Shown here piece by piece: positions 48,152 through 59,509 of a stretch of 64,000 bases of DNA; positions within the stretch are counted from its first letter, which is position 1; each line of letters begins with the position of its first letter. A program made the translations under genes and the position numbers. This DNA is from Takakia lepidozioides. Lineage: Eukaryota > Streptophyta > Takakiopsida > Takakiales > Takakiaceae. A model generated the notes under the pieces. It made no database searches, had not been told where the DNA came from, and saw nothing but the letters and a program-made list of their open reading frames with translations. The stretch spans positions 46,293,053 through 46,357,052 of the forward strand of contig CM060732.1 in the NCBI GenBank assembly GCA_030704615.1, written 5' to 3'.

Positions 48152-49574
48152 GGACCATGGAGCTGAAAACTGATATTAAGGTAGCAAGCATGTTGTAAGC
48201 TTATCAGTGCTGATCCTAGTGAGCAATCACAAGCTCTGTGAGCATGCTCCCTGCTGTATGACAACTGTCAGCAATTTACAGTGCTGACAGTATCCGACCA
48301 CTGCTGTCATTCACCCAAAACTCTAGACTAAAAGCAAATCTAGTGGATAGAACTATGCCTACTTTGTGGTAGCATGTGTGGGGCTTCTCCGTTTTCCCAG
48401 ACTATTGACAGATGGTTGTGCTGCAAGTGCAATTCCCAGATTCTAGATTTCCTTCAGAGCCAAGTCTAGTTAGTGTTTGGTTCAAATATGTTGACAATGG
48501 CAGGGCAATGGGTGTGGCTTCTGGGGACATCCCAAACAGCATTGTTGGGACCTGTCAACTTTGTGCTTCAGCTTGGAGCTGTGTTAGTCTAGTCAAACTG
48601 CAAATGAGTCTGAAAGCATGATCTTGGAGGTGGTGTAGGATCTCAGCAAACATCTAAGCTTATTATGTCCATATATGAGACCAGTGCCCCACCTTGCAAC
48701 TCACCTACTCTTCATATCGGTTTGGTCAAACATAAGCCCTGTAATGTTCAAGCTGTAGGTTTTCTTGGGTGTCATCCGCAGGGGGGTGACTTGTGGTTGC
48801 AAGAGGTCTGTTTCCAATAGCAGTACTTTGGTGAAGTTGCATCAGTGGATTACATGCTCTTCATTGCGCCCGGCTCCGATGCTTGCTGAATAGTCCACAA
48901 ACAATGTTTGCTGAAAGGTCTACAGACACATTCTCTGCCAAAACCTTGGATACATCAAGGTAAGGCATCTCTCTTTGAACCAACCTGCTCCTTCCAATGC
49001 TTTTGGGTGGTTGGATGCTAAGGAGAGATAAAATTGCAGAAAAAGACCAATCTACAACCTCCACTCCATGTATCTCTGTACTACGCTACAAAGATATGGA
49101 GAGTCTTGCCTACAAACATTACACAAGTCTGTTTGGGTTGAATAAATCAGTCCCTGCATGCTCTGCATGTTGCCATTGACGATATTGATTGGACCTTGTT
49201 GATCATTTCTATTCATGCAAGCCAAATAAAGATCATCAAATCCACCAGTATTTTAGATCACATTGCCATTCTCATGCCCATTAATTAATTCAACCTGTGA
49301 GACAGGGACTGCTTTTTGCCGCTCCATGAAATTGCCGAGAAGTTGACTCCTACATTGTAGCATCTGGATGAACCTCAACAATATTTGACATGTCAAAGAT
49401 AATATTGGCTCGGGCTCTTGATGTGTTGTAGCATCAGGATGATTATAGGTGGTACCACGCAAAATGACCAACAATTCAACAGCTGATGAAGCTGTTGTGC
49501 CCTCAAGTGGAGCACTCAAGTAATAATTTACATCCCGATCCATATCTCCAGTAGCAACCATATGCAAATCCATA
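48152..49574. other. 3' flank of asparagine synthetase; no further gene recognised
   Basis: This contains the presumed 3' UTR. A minus-strand frame in 49550-49253 has ordinary composition but no recognisable domain. Confidence 0.4.
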
Positions 49575-50591
49575 TATGAAGCGAGACGTTTGTTTTGTTT
49601 TGTTTTGTTTTGTAGCGTCGTTGAGATCTCCCAAACCGCGGGGCCCAGCGCGGGTGCTTGGTGCCGTTGGAAAGCCCTCAATGAGGAGGGGTGCACCGGC
49701 TTGGTCTCATGAATTCTGGACCAGCGGTGTGGGAGATGTGGAATTCCAAGTACTTTGGGTCGCTGGAAATTCACAAAAAATAAGAAAGTGGGCTTTCCTA
49801 GCGCACTAAAGTTGGCCCTTCACTTGGGAGATTTGGAATTTCAAGTGCTTTTGGTCGCTGAAAATTTGCAAAAAATAGACAAGTGGATATATCAATATAT
49901 GAAGCCTCAACAGGGGAGATTGCAAAAATAGCAAAGTGGGCTTTGTTCGAATAATGACGTGGAGATCATCTCCCAAACTGCAGGGTCTTTGGATCCATAA
50001 GGGATTGACATTGGACACAGGAAGTCGCAATTGGGCCTCTACATGGAAGAAGCACTTGGATACATAGGATCTTGCACTTGGGCTTAGATTTCAATTCTTC
50101 ACACATGGGCCAATGGCATAAGCTACCCTAAGCCTAGATTTCCCAAACAGGAGGGTCTCTGGATACATAGGGGATTGCACCTGGACTTACTTGGGCCAAC
50201 AGTACATGCTACCCTAGAGCTCCCAAACTGCAGGGCCTCTAGATATGTAGGGGATTGCACTTGGACTTAGATGGTACTATAGCCCAGTGGTAAGGGCATA
50301 TACCCTCTTACAAGTGGTTGTGGATTCAAACCACCCTGTTGGTTGTTATAAAGGTGTCCACCTTCCTATTGAAGGCAGTAGCCCTTCTGGGTCAAGTGAC
50401 ACCATAAGTTACGCTTGTTTTGGCAACGCGTCCACCTTTTTAGATGGCACTGGACACTTCCTACGGCACACAGGCTACCCTAGAGGTTGTATTTGGACCT
50501 TGACATAGGAGACGCACTTTGATACATAGTTGATTGCACTTGGACTTAGATGACATTGGACACTTGGGCCAACGGCATAGCCTACCCTAGT
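49575..50591 (+). repeat. Dispersed repeat R1, blocks A and B (copy 4)
   Basis: It opens with TATATGAAGCGAGACGTTTG and TTTTG repeats. Block A follows (49620-49815), then a partial second block A (49826-49945), then B-type text (GGGATTGCACTTGGACTTAG several times). It closes with GCCTACCCTAG. A SINE interrupts it at 50275-50439. Confidence 0.85.
50275..50439 (+). mobile_element. T-tailed tRNA-derived SINE (family S2), 165 bp, with target duplication
   Basis: A box TAGCCCAGTGG and a B-box-like GGATTCAAACC lie at the 5' end, and the 3' end is CGTCCACC plus Ts. The 8-bp direct repeat TTAGATGG flanks it (50267-50274 and 50440-50447). It interrupts the R1 unit, which is continuous at 50540 (CTTAGATGACATTGGACAC). 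T-tailed tRNA SINEs are a known plant type. Confidence 0.88.
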
Positions 50592-50864
50592 CAATATATG
50601 AAGCGAGACGTTTGTTTTGTTTTGTTTTGTTTTGTTTGTAGCGTCGTTGAGATGTCCCAAACCGCAAGGCCCCAGCCCTGGTGCTTGGTACCATTGGAAA
50701 TGCCTCAACGAGGAGGGGTGCACGGGCTTGCTCTCATGATGTTTGGACCTGGTGGGAGATGTGGAATTCCAAGTATTTTTGGTCACTGAAAATTCACAAA
50801 AAATAGCAAAAATGGCAAAGTGGGGATTCTTGGGACAATGGTTGGAGCCTCGACGGGAGAGATA

Positions 50865-50982
50865 AAAAAAAAAAAAGGGTGGACGCGTTGCCGAAGCAAG
50901 TGTAACTTATGGTGTCACTTGACCCAGAAGGCCTATTGTCTTCCAGTAGGAAGGTTGACACCTTTTGTAACAACCAACGTGT
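50865..50982 (-). mobile_element. Inverted SINE S2 tail
   Basis: An A run, then GGTGGACGCGTTGCCGAAGC to TTTTGTAACAACCA, is the reverse complement of the 3' two-thirds of the S2 copy at 50275-50439. The tRNA-like head is missing. Confidence 0.85.
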
Positions 50983-51082
50983 AGCCTAGTGGTAAGGGCA
51001 TAAACTCTCTTATGAGTGGTTGTGGGATATCAAGGGAAAGGTCTCCGGTTCAAATCTGGTCGTAGGCTCTGTGAAAAAAACT
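50983..51082 (+). mobile_element. tRNA-like SINE head
   Basis: A box TAGCCTAGTGG and B box GGTTCAAATCT are followed by CTCTGTGAAAAAAAC. The anticodon region is not tRNA-like. It joins the inverted S2 tail directly. Confidence 0.7.
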
Positions 51083-51274
51083 TACTTAAATGACATTGGA
51101 CACTTGAGCCAACGGCATAGGCTGCCCTAGATGTTGCATTTGGGCCTCGACATAGGAGACGCACTTTGATAGATACGGGATTGCACTTGGACTTAGAGGA
51201 CACTGGACACTTGGGCCAACGGCACAGGCTATCCTAGTAGCAGTTAAAATAATCCTATGTATTTTTAAAATTAA

Positions 51275-53740
51275 TTATATATATATATATATATAATTTA
51301 CCGAACAAGGGGCAAGGCCCTGATAGTGCTTTTATTGATAAGATTATTGAAGGGAAAAAATTAAACCCTTTAAGTGCCCGAAGGCTGCCATAAGGCTGAT
51401 CTCACGGTTTGCCGTGCTGGATAACTCTCAAACAGTGAACACATTATTGGGTACGTTACAGACTCCTGAAAATAACCTCTCTCCCACAGTGAGAGGAATC
51501 CTACCAATAAACTGGCATATCATGAAATTAACATGGTTTTGAACCAAAAAGAAGATGCTTATGGTATCAAGACCAAAAAGAGAGTAGATGAGAAAAGATG
51601 AGAGGGCAGGCGATTGGAGATGGCGAGAGAGGAAGGTCAGCCATAGAGGGGCACAAGTGGAAGGTATCGATGGGCCCTAGCAAAGCACTGAAGACATTCT
51701 ATCTATGAAAGCAAAGCTTGGCCGAGGATGTGGGCCTGATGTGCTTCCAATTGACATCGGATCTTTCAAACTCAGGGGAAGCTGAAGATCTTGGATCTGA
51801 GTCCCTGCCAAGAGTGTGGAACTGAGTCTACCCATACACAGGTGAGATCATAAGCGCAGCTACAAATGACCCCATGCTTCCCCATGTTGTTCGGAAGGCA
51901 TGGAGGAGGGCTGGCTGACGCTGCGGCTTCCTGATAGCCTAAGGATTGGTGAGGAGTGTTGGGGTGCAGTGTTTGGAGTAGGTGACGGTAGCGGCATGTG
52001 GATTGGGAGATGGGAGGCCGCCGGACGGTGAAGAAAGTGAACTGTCTAGGGGAGCATCAGAGGCATCCGCTGCAGGTTGGAGGAACTCGATGTTGAGATT
52101 GCTCCCATTGGATTGTAGTTGTAAAGCATATTGAAGCCTGGCTTGGAAGCTTCTTTGATGTGTAGCCTCTCGATCTCCTCGTTTTGGGCTAGCCCCTTGG
52201 TTTCCAGAATGGCGTGGAGAATGATGAAAGCATTATGGAGGGCGTCATTTGTTCTGGAGAGAGCTTTGTTGGTTGTGCAGGGGTCATCAAAAATGAGGTG
52301 GCTCCGCCCAGATTCCTGGTAGAGTGAACTCGCTATTGAGAAGCAATTTTTCGTCCATTAGAGCTAGGATGTGCATGGAGGGAGACAAGTCTTGGCTTAA
52401 ACCAGGGAAAGCCTCTGGGTAGGAGCCCCAAGTGATGATCTCTTGAGAAGGAGGGGAATAAAACGGCAAGTTAGAGCTGAAGTAGTTTTGGATTTTGCCA
52501 TAGAGGGTTGGAATTGGGCTGCTATCCATGGGAGTTTTGGACATGAAAGAATGGACATCGAGAAGTGTAATCCAGAGTGATTCCAGGTTCATTCCATCCC
52601 TTGATGTGATGAGAAATGCGGGTCTAGGTTTTCTCCTAAAAACCATGGGTGTGATACAGGTGGCATTGGGCTCTCCAGATGATGTGAGCTGCGAGCAGCC
52701 TCTTAGGGAGAGAGTGGGATAAGATTGCAGTTTGCTACAGATAGATGCAATAACAGGGTCGTGGGCAATGGGAGACGCTCACTGGATGGAAGTGAAAGCT
52801 GAACCCAGCTGCTTGGACTTCCTGTTATCAAAATTGGAGGCTACTGCTTTCCCTTTCATGTCTGCAATGTCCGTCCTATTACTGCCTTCTCCCATATTTC
52901 CAGGTGCCTTGTTGACAGATCTGGAGGATGCTTCAAGAAGCATTGGGTCCAGAATTTCCTTTCTTTTCTTTGCCGGAGGGGAGGAGGAGATTTGGACGCA
53001 TGCGGAATCCTTGACCTGGAAGACAACATCCCGATGGCTAGTAAGTAGGGGCAGTCCTTGTGGCTCGTGGCTATGATAGAAAATTGGAGGACTAGCCGCA
53101 GCGTTGCGGTTGAAGCACCCCTGCTGATGTGTGCCAAAAACTGGATCTGAACTGGGATGAAAGGATGCTTGCGCAGATCCCAGATTGGCATTGTCATTTT
53201 TCCTTTTGGCCTTTAGGTGACCAGATAGTCCACAATAATAACAAACCGATGAAGATGTATCCTCGGACACCTTGACTGAATAAAAGTTCTCTTTGTTGTC
53301 TATTGGCAATTTTATGAAGTCTGGGAGCACTGAGTCATTTGACATCATAATTGCAATCCTTGGAAATCCATTCTCATTGATTCTAGATGTAATGGTACTG
53401 CCTTTCCAAGTTGGGTAGTTTTTTAATGACTCCATATTGGAGCAGGGATTGAAGACACCAATGCACCCCAAGAATACTCCAAAGAAGTTACCAATTTTTG
53501 GCAGGTAAAAGAGATATTGATCTGGGATGTAGGGTAGGGAGATGATTCTTGGACTCCAGATCTTGCCGTTACAGTTTTCCATAGCCTTTGACCATGGAAA
53601 GATGTTTACATTGAAACCATGCAAGTGCGGATTAAATGCCAAGGCTCGGCCTACTGCCTCCTTAGAATCCAACAAAATCGAGAAGAAGCCTCTCCCTCTA
53701 GCCTGGCAGAAGTGGTGGAGAAGATCCCCCGACACTAATA
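51275..53740 (-). mobile_element. L1-type LINE remnant: ORF1 and 3' end, ORF2 deleted
   Basis: The minus frame 53735-52779 (318 codons) resembles plant L1 ORF1/gag-like proteins: a DUF4283-like N-terminus (MSGDLLHHFCQARGRGFFSI, RIISLPYIPDQY, VFLGCIGVF), then a knuckle CYYCGLSGHLKAKRK missing its last Cys. A related frame at 52646-52287 may continue it. No endonuclease or reverse transcriptase follows. Within 1 kb comes a 3' end with AATAAAAGCACTATC and AGGGCCTTGCCCC, bounded by a TA microsatellite at about 51275-51294. Confidence 0.65.
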
Positions 53741-53760
53741 CAGAAACCGGTTTTTTTAAC

Positions 53761-53854
53761 GGCTCTTCTCACACATTTTGGTGTGAAAAGAGCCCAAGTT
53801 CACACCCCCCCTTGGTGTTAGGTTAACCTAGTCCTTTGCACCACATGTGAACTT
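53761..53854. repeat. Foldback sequence: hairpin plus second palindrome
   Basis: GGCTCTTCTCACAC (53761-53774) and GTGTGAAAAGAGCC (53781-53794) form a 14-bp stem with one mismatch and a 6-nt loop. Next to it AAGTTCACA (53795) pairs with TGTGAACTT (53846-53854) around the perfect palindrome TAGGTTAACCTA. GGCTCTTCT recurs at 54111. Confidence 0.75.
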
Positions 53855-54130
53855 TCTTGGTCCTGTGAAAAAAACCATCTCACACCAAACTTGCACCTGA
53901 TGTGGCAGTAGGTTTAGGTGGCTCTTTTGACGGATATTTTGACGGCCGTTTTGACTGGTTAGTTCAACTACTATTTTGACTAAGTAATCTTAATGGTCTT
54001 TCTACGGTACTTATTACACCTCATTGCCACCATGTCTGCCACATGTATGTCAAAGGGAATGCCACGTAATAGAGTCCATCAGAATTATTAAATAAATAAT
54101 AGATATTAAGGGCTCTTCTTACGGATTCTC

Positions 54131-54889
54131 TCACACATATTTAACACCAGGTTCAAGTCGTGGTGTGATCGCAATGACACTAGTGTGAATACTGTCATAT
54201 CCATTGTTTTGTTCCTATTGGACGAAAAGTAAACAATTATTATTTGTTGACAAATGCCAAAATGAATAGTCATATTATTATTATTATTATTATTCTTATT
54301 CTTATTCTTATAATAAATGGGATAGCACCCCAAAAGCCATTGGCTGCTTGATTTAATATGTAATATATTATTATTTTAGAATTATTATTTGTTTTGTTTC
54401 ATTTAAACAAAAGCTTATTTAAAACAGGGATAATAATTGTATTATTAACCACATTGACCAATAGTAATGTTATTAATATTAAATATAGCAAACAGCAAAA
54501 TACCACATTCATGTCTACACAAGAAAAATTTGGCTTGATGTGGGAAAATGAAGTTGCCCTTGAACAAGGGGATCTTGTGATCATACATGAGAATAGCAAG
54601 AGCATCAATTCAAAAAATACTGTTCATGTGAGAAGAGCTGTTTTGTTCACCTGTCTCAGCAACCCTCAATCCATAAAGAAAATTAAACTAAACTTGTAGC
54701 ACCTTCAATATCACGCGTGTTTAAGAAACTTTTCAGACCATAAGGTGGAACTTCCCTGCGTGTCACCCAATGTGGTATAATTAGGGGTAACAGAGTAGTC
54801 CGGGTACGGCAACACAACCTCTGAAATATTGGATTACTGACATGGAATCATCAAAGTCCACGACAGTTTGTTGCCCTTCAGGCTTCACA
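54131..54889. other. AT-rich spacer; no gene recognised
   Basis: It contains an ATT/CTT trinucleotide microsatellite (about 54272-54312) and low-complexity AT-rich DNA. The frame 54394-54699 looks accidental. Confidence 0.5.
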
Positions 54890-56898
54890 TTATTTCACAT
54901 GGATACGGTAATAGTTGTCTGGCACATTTGCTTTCGGAAATCCAGCAATATATCCCACACCTGCCCTTCTTTTTGGTGCACAAGGATCAAACAATAACAC
55001 CTTGTCGCCGATCTGAAACTGCAACAAAAACCAGATTCCTATATCAGAAATGAACCCTGGAGAACAGAGACTGACAGCTTGACACTCCTGCAAAATGACA
55101 TTGAAGTTCTTCCAACAAACACCCCAACCCTACCTATTGCAGTACTTCCAATTCCGAATTGCATTTGCTTGTCTCTATACTACATGCTGACATGATCAAA
55201 GTTGGAACGGAGCCATACCTAGTTGGTAGCAGGTTATGCATGGTCAACATGGATGTGGTAGGACGATGTCACAAAACTACCTTTGTAGGTTGTTGGGCCT
55301 GCAGCTATGTGGCGATATATAAGAGGTGTATTGATCCAGCATCAGACAAGGAAACAAAATTGCACAAATGAAGTACTTACACTGTGCGGATTTTGTTGGT
55401 CACCCTGTGGTTCAGTTAGATTCACTGTGGTTGTAGTCTGATTGATAGCACATATTGTACTATCCCTGTCCATTGAACGCTTCACTGGTTTCACCATCTG
55501 TATATTGAATGACACAACGATCAAAAAATGAGAATAGCACGAATGACACACATTGTGAAGTAGCATTAACAATACAAATCCACCCACGCGCCCATGCATT
55601 GAAACTTTTGCTCTCACCTTTCTTTGATTATGCTTTGTTGTTGCATCGGGAGGCAAAGTTGTTGGAACTCTGACAGCAGGAAGCCTTGGTTCGGATGCCT
55701 TTGCAGATTGTTGTGATCCACTACCCATGGCTGCAGTATTGAACAAGTAGTTGGGCTGCCCATATCTGTATGGGTGCCCTGACACATACTCAGGGATGTG
55801 TGCAGCCTTGGATACACCCTCTAACCAAGGCAGTAATTCTTTCATAAGCCTCTTGCAGTTTGGCTGATCCCTCAACTTCCATGGATACGGGAAGATGCAA
55901 TTATTTGCAGGGTTGGGTAAGCAAGTGAGTGGGGAATCGTCCACCAGCAAAGTATTGGTTGGATTGTAATGGCTGTAGTCCTTCCAAAACTTACATAAGT
56001 TCTTGTACATGACAGTTTTAGAAGGATTGAAAGGGTCCACCATTCCCACAGGCTGGTCACAATAGTCTTGGTGAAGCACCATCTTTGGTTGCTTCCCACG
56101 AAACAAAGCTTTCACAACTGGAAGGACATTACTCAATGACATGGAAGACCATACACCTACATCAAAAATCTGAAGGCATCAGTCCAGAAACTCCTGACAC
56201 CCAGGTCTGGAGGTGACAGTGGGCTCTAGGTATTCCCTTGTTCGTAGTCTGCTCTCACATAACAATCCATTCAAGTCAAGTATAAGGATGTGTTTCTGCC
56301 TCTCAGTTGCCGAAGGGCAATTACCTACAACTTGTACATGATTATCATGTACAAAAGACACACCTTTCTGTGGGGCACTCTGTAAATTCATGGAGACCTC
56401 ACAGGCATATTGAGAGGGTAGTACATATGCCGGCAGTGCTACTGGTGTAGGGGACAACAAAACTGATGAACACTTTGCAGTTGCCTCAACAATATGGGGG
56501 GATGGATTGAGTTCACCTTTAGACCAACCCTCCATGTCATCATCCCCCTCCATTTCTGAAAGCCCAAACAATGAGCCTATTGTGTTTGGCTTTGGTGGCG
56601 GTGAAGAAACTGCCTTGAACAGGTTGAGTGGTGAGCCCATAACATGAGAAATAGTCTCATTTGTTGGATGTGGCGCAAAGGTGGTGCATGGTGGACCTGT
56701 AGGCTGTGAATCTGGCACATTCATGCCAAGTTTAGTTGCGAGCGCAATGTTGAATGCAGCTGCTGCCTCCAGTTGGACTTGGACTGCTTCCAAAGCTGCC
56801 TTGGAGCTGGCTTCCATCTGCACTTCTTTGTTTTCCATAGCATCGAAGCGAGCTGCTAGTGAACCAATTCCCTGCCCCATCACATAGAACACCTCCAA
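54890..56898 (-). pseudogene. FCP1/NIF-type HAD phosphatase-like gene with one in-frame stop
   Basis: Exons by eye: 56898-55618, 55497-55381, 55018-54890 with GT/AG ends and matching phases. An N-terminal 190-residue region (Ala/Pro-rich with a short helical part) precedes the FCP1 homology region: ILILDLNGLLCESR, RPGCQEFLD, then TGA (56181-56179), and in the same frame CLQIFDVGVWSSMSLSNV, FWKDYSHYNPTNTLLVDDSP. Family logic suggests a Trp codon (TGG) became TGA. The catalytic DxDxT/V motif reads DLNGLL, so the second Asp is missing. Several plant FCP1-like proteins have this form and may be inactive (from memory). The last exon has GDKVLLFDPCAPKRRAGVGY. It could be a recent pseudogene or use readthrough. 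Confidence 0.75.
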
Positions 56899-56934
56899 AG
56901 TAACAATTCACTACACTGACTGCAATGCTCACTG

Positions 56935-57300
56935 GTGTGGGTGGCCTGAAGACAATGTCCATTTTCTGATACAAGTCCGGGGTATTCTCATCAGAGAGCG
57001 ACCCTCTTCAGGACCATCAAGAACATAGTCCCTGCACCTCTGTTCACCAACTTTCAATATCTCAAGGCTGAGTCTAAAGCGGTGGCCTTGTTGGGGTCTC
57101 ATTGCTTGGTAGCCCACATACAACATATTGATGCTTGTGTGAAGGGCTTTCTAAAAGGAATCTGGAAAGCCTGAACTAATGTTTATAACACGGTAAGTCC
57201 TACTACTAGAGTGAGCCCCTCATGTTTGTTCCCTCTTGTTCTGCTGGCCACGGGCAAGGTCTGTGGCCACAAGGCTATGATAAGCAACTTCTCAGGAGTG

Positions 57301-57368
<68 letters not shown>
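56935..57368 (+). mobile_element. 3' end of non-LTR element N1 with long CT tail
   Basis: It shows the same order as 31247-31660: the CCTGAAGACAATGTCCATTT region (degenerate zinc-finger-like end), CTCAAGGCTGAG, then the tail (GTGGCCACAAGGCTATG and so on), then about 64 bp of pure CT (57304-57367). It is non-coding now. Confidence 0.75.
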
Positions 57369-57370
<2 letters not shown>

Positions 57371-59030
57371 AAAGTCTCGAGGACGAAGGACCTCTTTGTG
57401 GGTTGTGTTTACATGCCCACAGAGGGGACGCTCACAAGCTGATGCAGACAAAGCCTTCGAAGATGTAAAGCTGGACTGTGCTTCGTTCCTTGCCAAAGGT
57501 CAGGTGGTGCTATTGGGTGACTTCAATGCCCGGGTGGGCAAAGGGCTCCATCAGGACGATATCATTGGACCTTTGGTGAGGACGAACTGAATTCTAATGG
57601 CAGACGGTTAATTAACTGTCTAGAAGATCTTCAGCTTTTGACTTTGAATAACAGGACAAGAGGTGACCAAGTGCAGTGGACTCGTGAGAAATCCCAAACT
57701 GGGGAACGTTCCATTGTGGATTATATCATAATGGACAAAAATTTGTTCCCCCAGTGTGCCAATGTGTTGATCAACAGAACTGATATTGGTACCTCTGACC
57801 ATTTCCTGGTTTGGAATGAGATCAAAAGGTGTTTTCCCAACACCAAGAGATATGTGAAACATTCGATTCGGAAGTGGCGCATAGAAAAACTCCATAATGA
57901 GGAGGTCAAGGCTGAGTATGTCCAGCCCTTGCAAGAGGGTCTCCCTCATTTTGTCCAATCGCTCCAAGAACTTCAGTCTCGCTCTGATAACGCAAGAAAT
58001 GAAGTCGAAAGAGCAGGGGACTCTTGGGAGAGTTTTGTTTCCTCCGTGGTTGACAAGATCATTGGGATGAAACTAATTGTCTATGGTAGAGCTGTTAATT
58101 GGTGGACCAATGAGATTAAACTCAAGATAGCTGAGAGACGAGCCCTCTATAAAGAGTGCTGCAATTTGGAAACCAACAGAGAATTGTGGGCGAGGTACTA
58201 CCAGCTCCGTAAAGATATCAAACAGCTTGTTAGGTCTCAGAAGAAATTATACTGGGACAAGTTATACAGTGAAATAAACTCAAACCACCATGGTGGTAAT
58301 GACAAGAAATTCTGGTTGGCCCTTCAACATTTGTACAAGCCGAAAAACGGTCAGCAAGTACAAGCGCTGAAGACTACTAAAGGTGCAGTGGTGACTTTAT
58401 CGGTTGACATTGTCAAAACCTTTGAAACTCACTACAGTATCCTTGGCATAACTTCTAGGTCTAACAGTGAGGGGTCTTCTACTGAATGGAGGGACACAGT
58501 TGGAAAAACTGTTCCTATGATGCAAAACAGCCCTGATGAACTGGAGTATATTTCAATGGCTTATAACGCTCCCATTAGTCCTTCTGAGATTGTGGAAGCA
58601 ATTGAACATTTAAATGGATATAAAGCTGGTGGACCTGATGGTATTGTCAACGAGCTTATCAAGCACGGTGGCGATCCCATGCGGGTTGTCAACATAAATC
58701 AGGCGTTGGCAGAGACGGTTCAATCCATCAACTTCAAGACAAAATTCAATCCCTACTTCTCCTCTTTAACCTGATCTAGAAGACTGAAACGATCCCCTTT
58801 CGCTGGTGACAGGGCGTCATTGTCAATCTATACAAGAAGGATTTCTAGAGGATATCTGGAAAACCCGAATTAATTCTATATATGAAGGTAAGTCTTACTA
58901 CCAACGTCAGCCCCTGACAGAGGTAGGTTCTGTCCCTTTTGTTCCCGCTCAAACTGGGCGCGGGGTCAATGTCCACAAGGCTACGGCAAACAACGTCTTA
59001 TAAGTACAATCTCTCTCTCTGTGATGAAAA
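57369..59030 (+). mobile_element. Non-LTR element N1: endonuclease to start of reverse transcriptase, then tail
   Basis: Frames 57396-57590 and 57638-58774, one frameshift apart, encode the endonuclease C-terminus (VVLLGDFNARVGKG, SIVDYIIMDKN, TDIGTSDHFLVW). A helical linker follows, then the first RT motif (EAIEHLNGYKAGGPDGIVNEL). Sequence then jumps (about 58775) to the 3' end (GFLEDIWKTR-like text, CGTCAGCCCCTGACAGAGG, GCTCAAACTGGGCGCGGGG, CT run near 59010). Most of the RT is deleted. The copy lies head-to-tail behind another N1 end. Confidence 0.85.
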
Positions 59031-59509
59031 TGAAGTTAGACAAAGTGGCTTGTCACTACCGTTCATGTTGTTCTTCTTCTTGGTCCATGGATTGGTGAGA
59101 GACAATCACCAAATCAAAACCACTATTCTCAGTTTATGGGTTCAAGATGAAAAAGGAAAAAGAGGCAACATTTATATACCATCATGAAGGAGAGTCAAGC
59201 ATACCATAAGAGTACCAACACTCACATTGCTGAAAACAAAGGCACATGGTCCACAAGTTGAATTGGCAAAGAGATGTTGGAGGGTTTAGGGGTAAGGACT
59301 TCAAGTGCCTCTAGTGCTGCATTGTCTATCTGGCTTTGTTGAAGAAGAAGTATGACCCCCACAACTGTTGGCCTCATTACAATCCAGACCAAGCCAGAAA
59401 GCAGGCAACTAGAGTTGACATTCCAGTGAGCCTTTTCCCACCCAAATTCATATGCAAGACTCATGCCCAACAACCTTGCTGCAATTATTTCTTACCCTCA
59501 CTGCCTTTT

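Larger units (their letters stand above)
50592..51240 (+). repeat. Dispersed repeat R1, blocks A and B (copy 5), in tandem with copy 4
   Basis: It begins directly after the CTACCCTAG end of copy 4 with TCAATATATGAAGCGAGACG and TTTTG repeats, and ends GGCTATCCTAG. SINE pieces interrupt it at about 50865-51082. Confidence 0.85.

Noticed and set aside
50277-50340. Possible tRNA gene
   Set aside because: A/B boxes only. It is bounded by an 8-bp target duplication and T tail, so it is a SINE.
49575-51240. CRISPR-like array
   Set aside because: Repeat units are long, diverged and unequally spaced, and the genome is eukaryotic. It is a tandem dispersed repeat.
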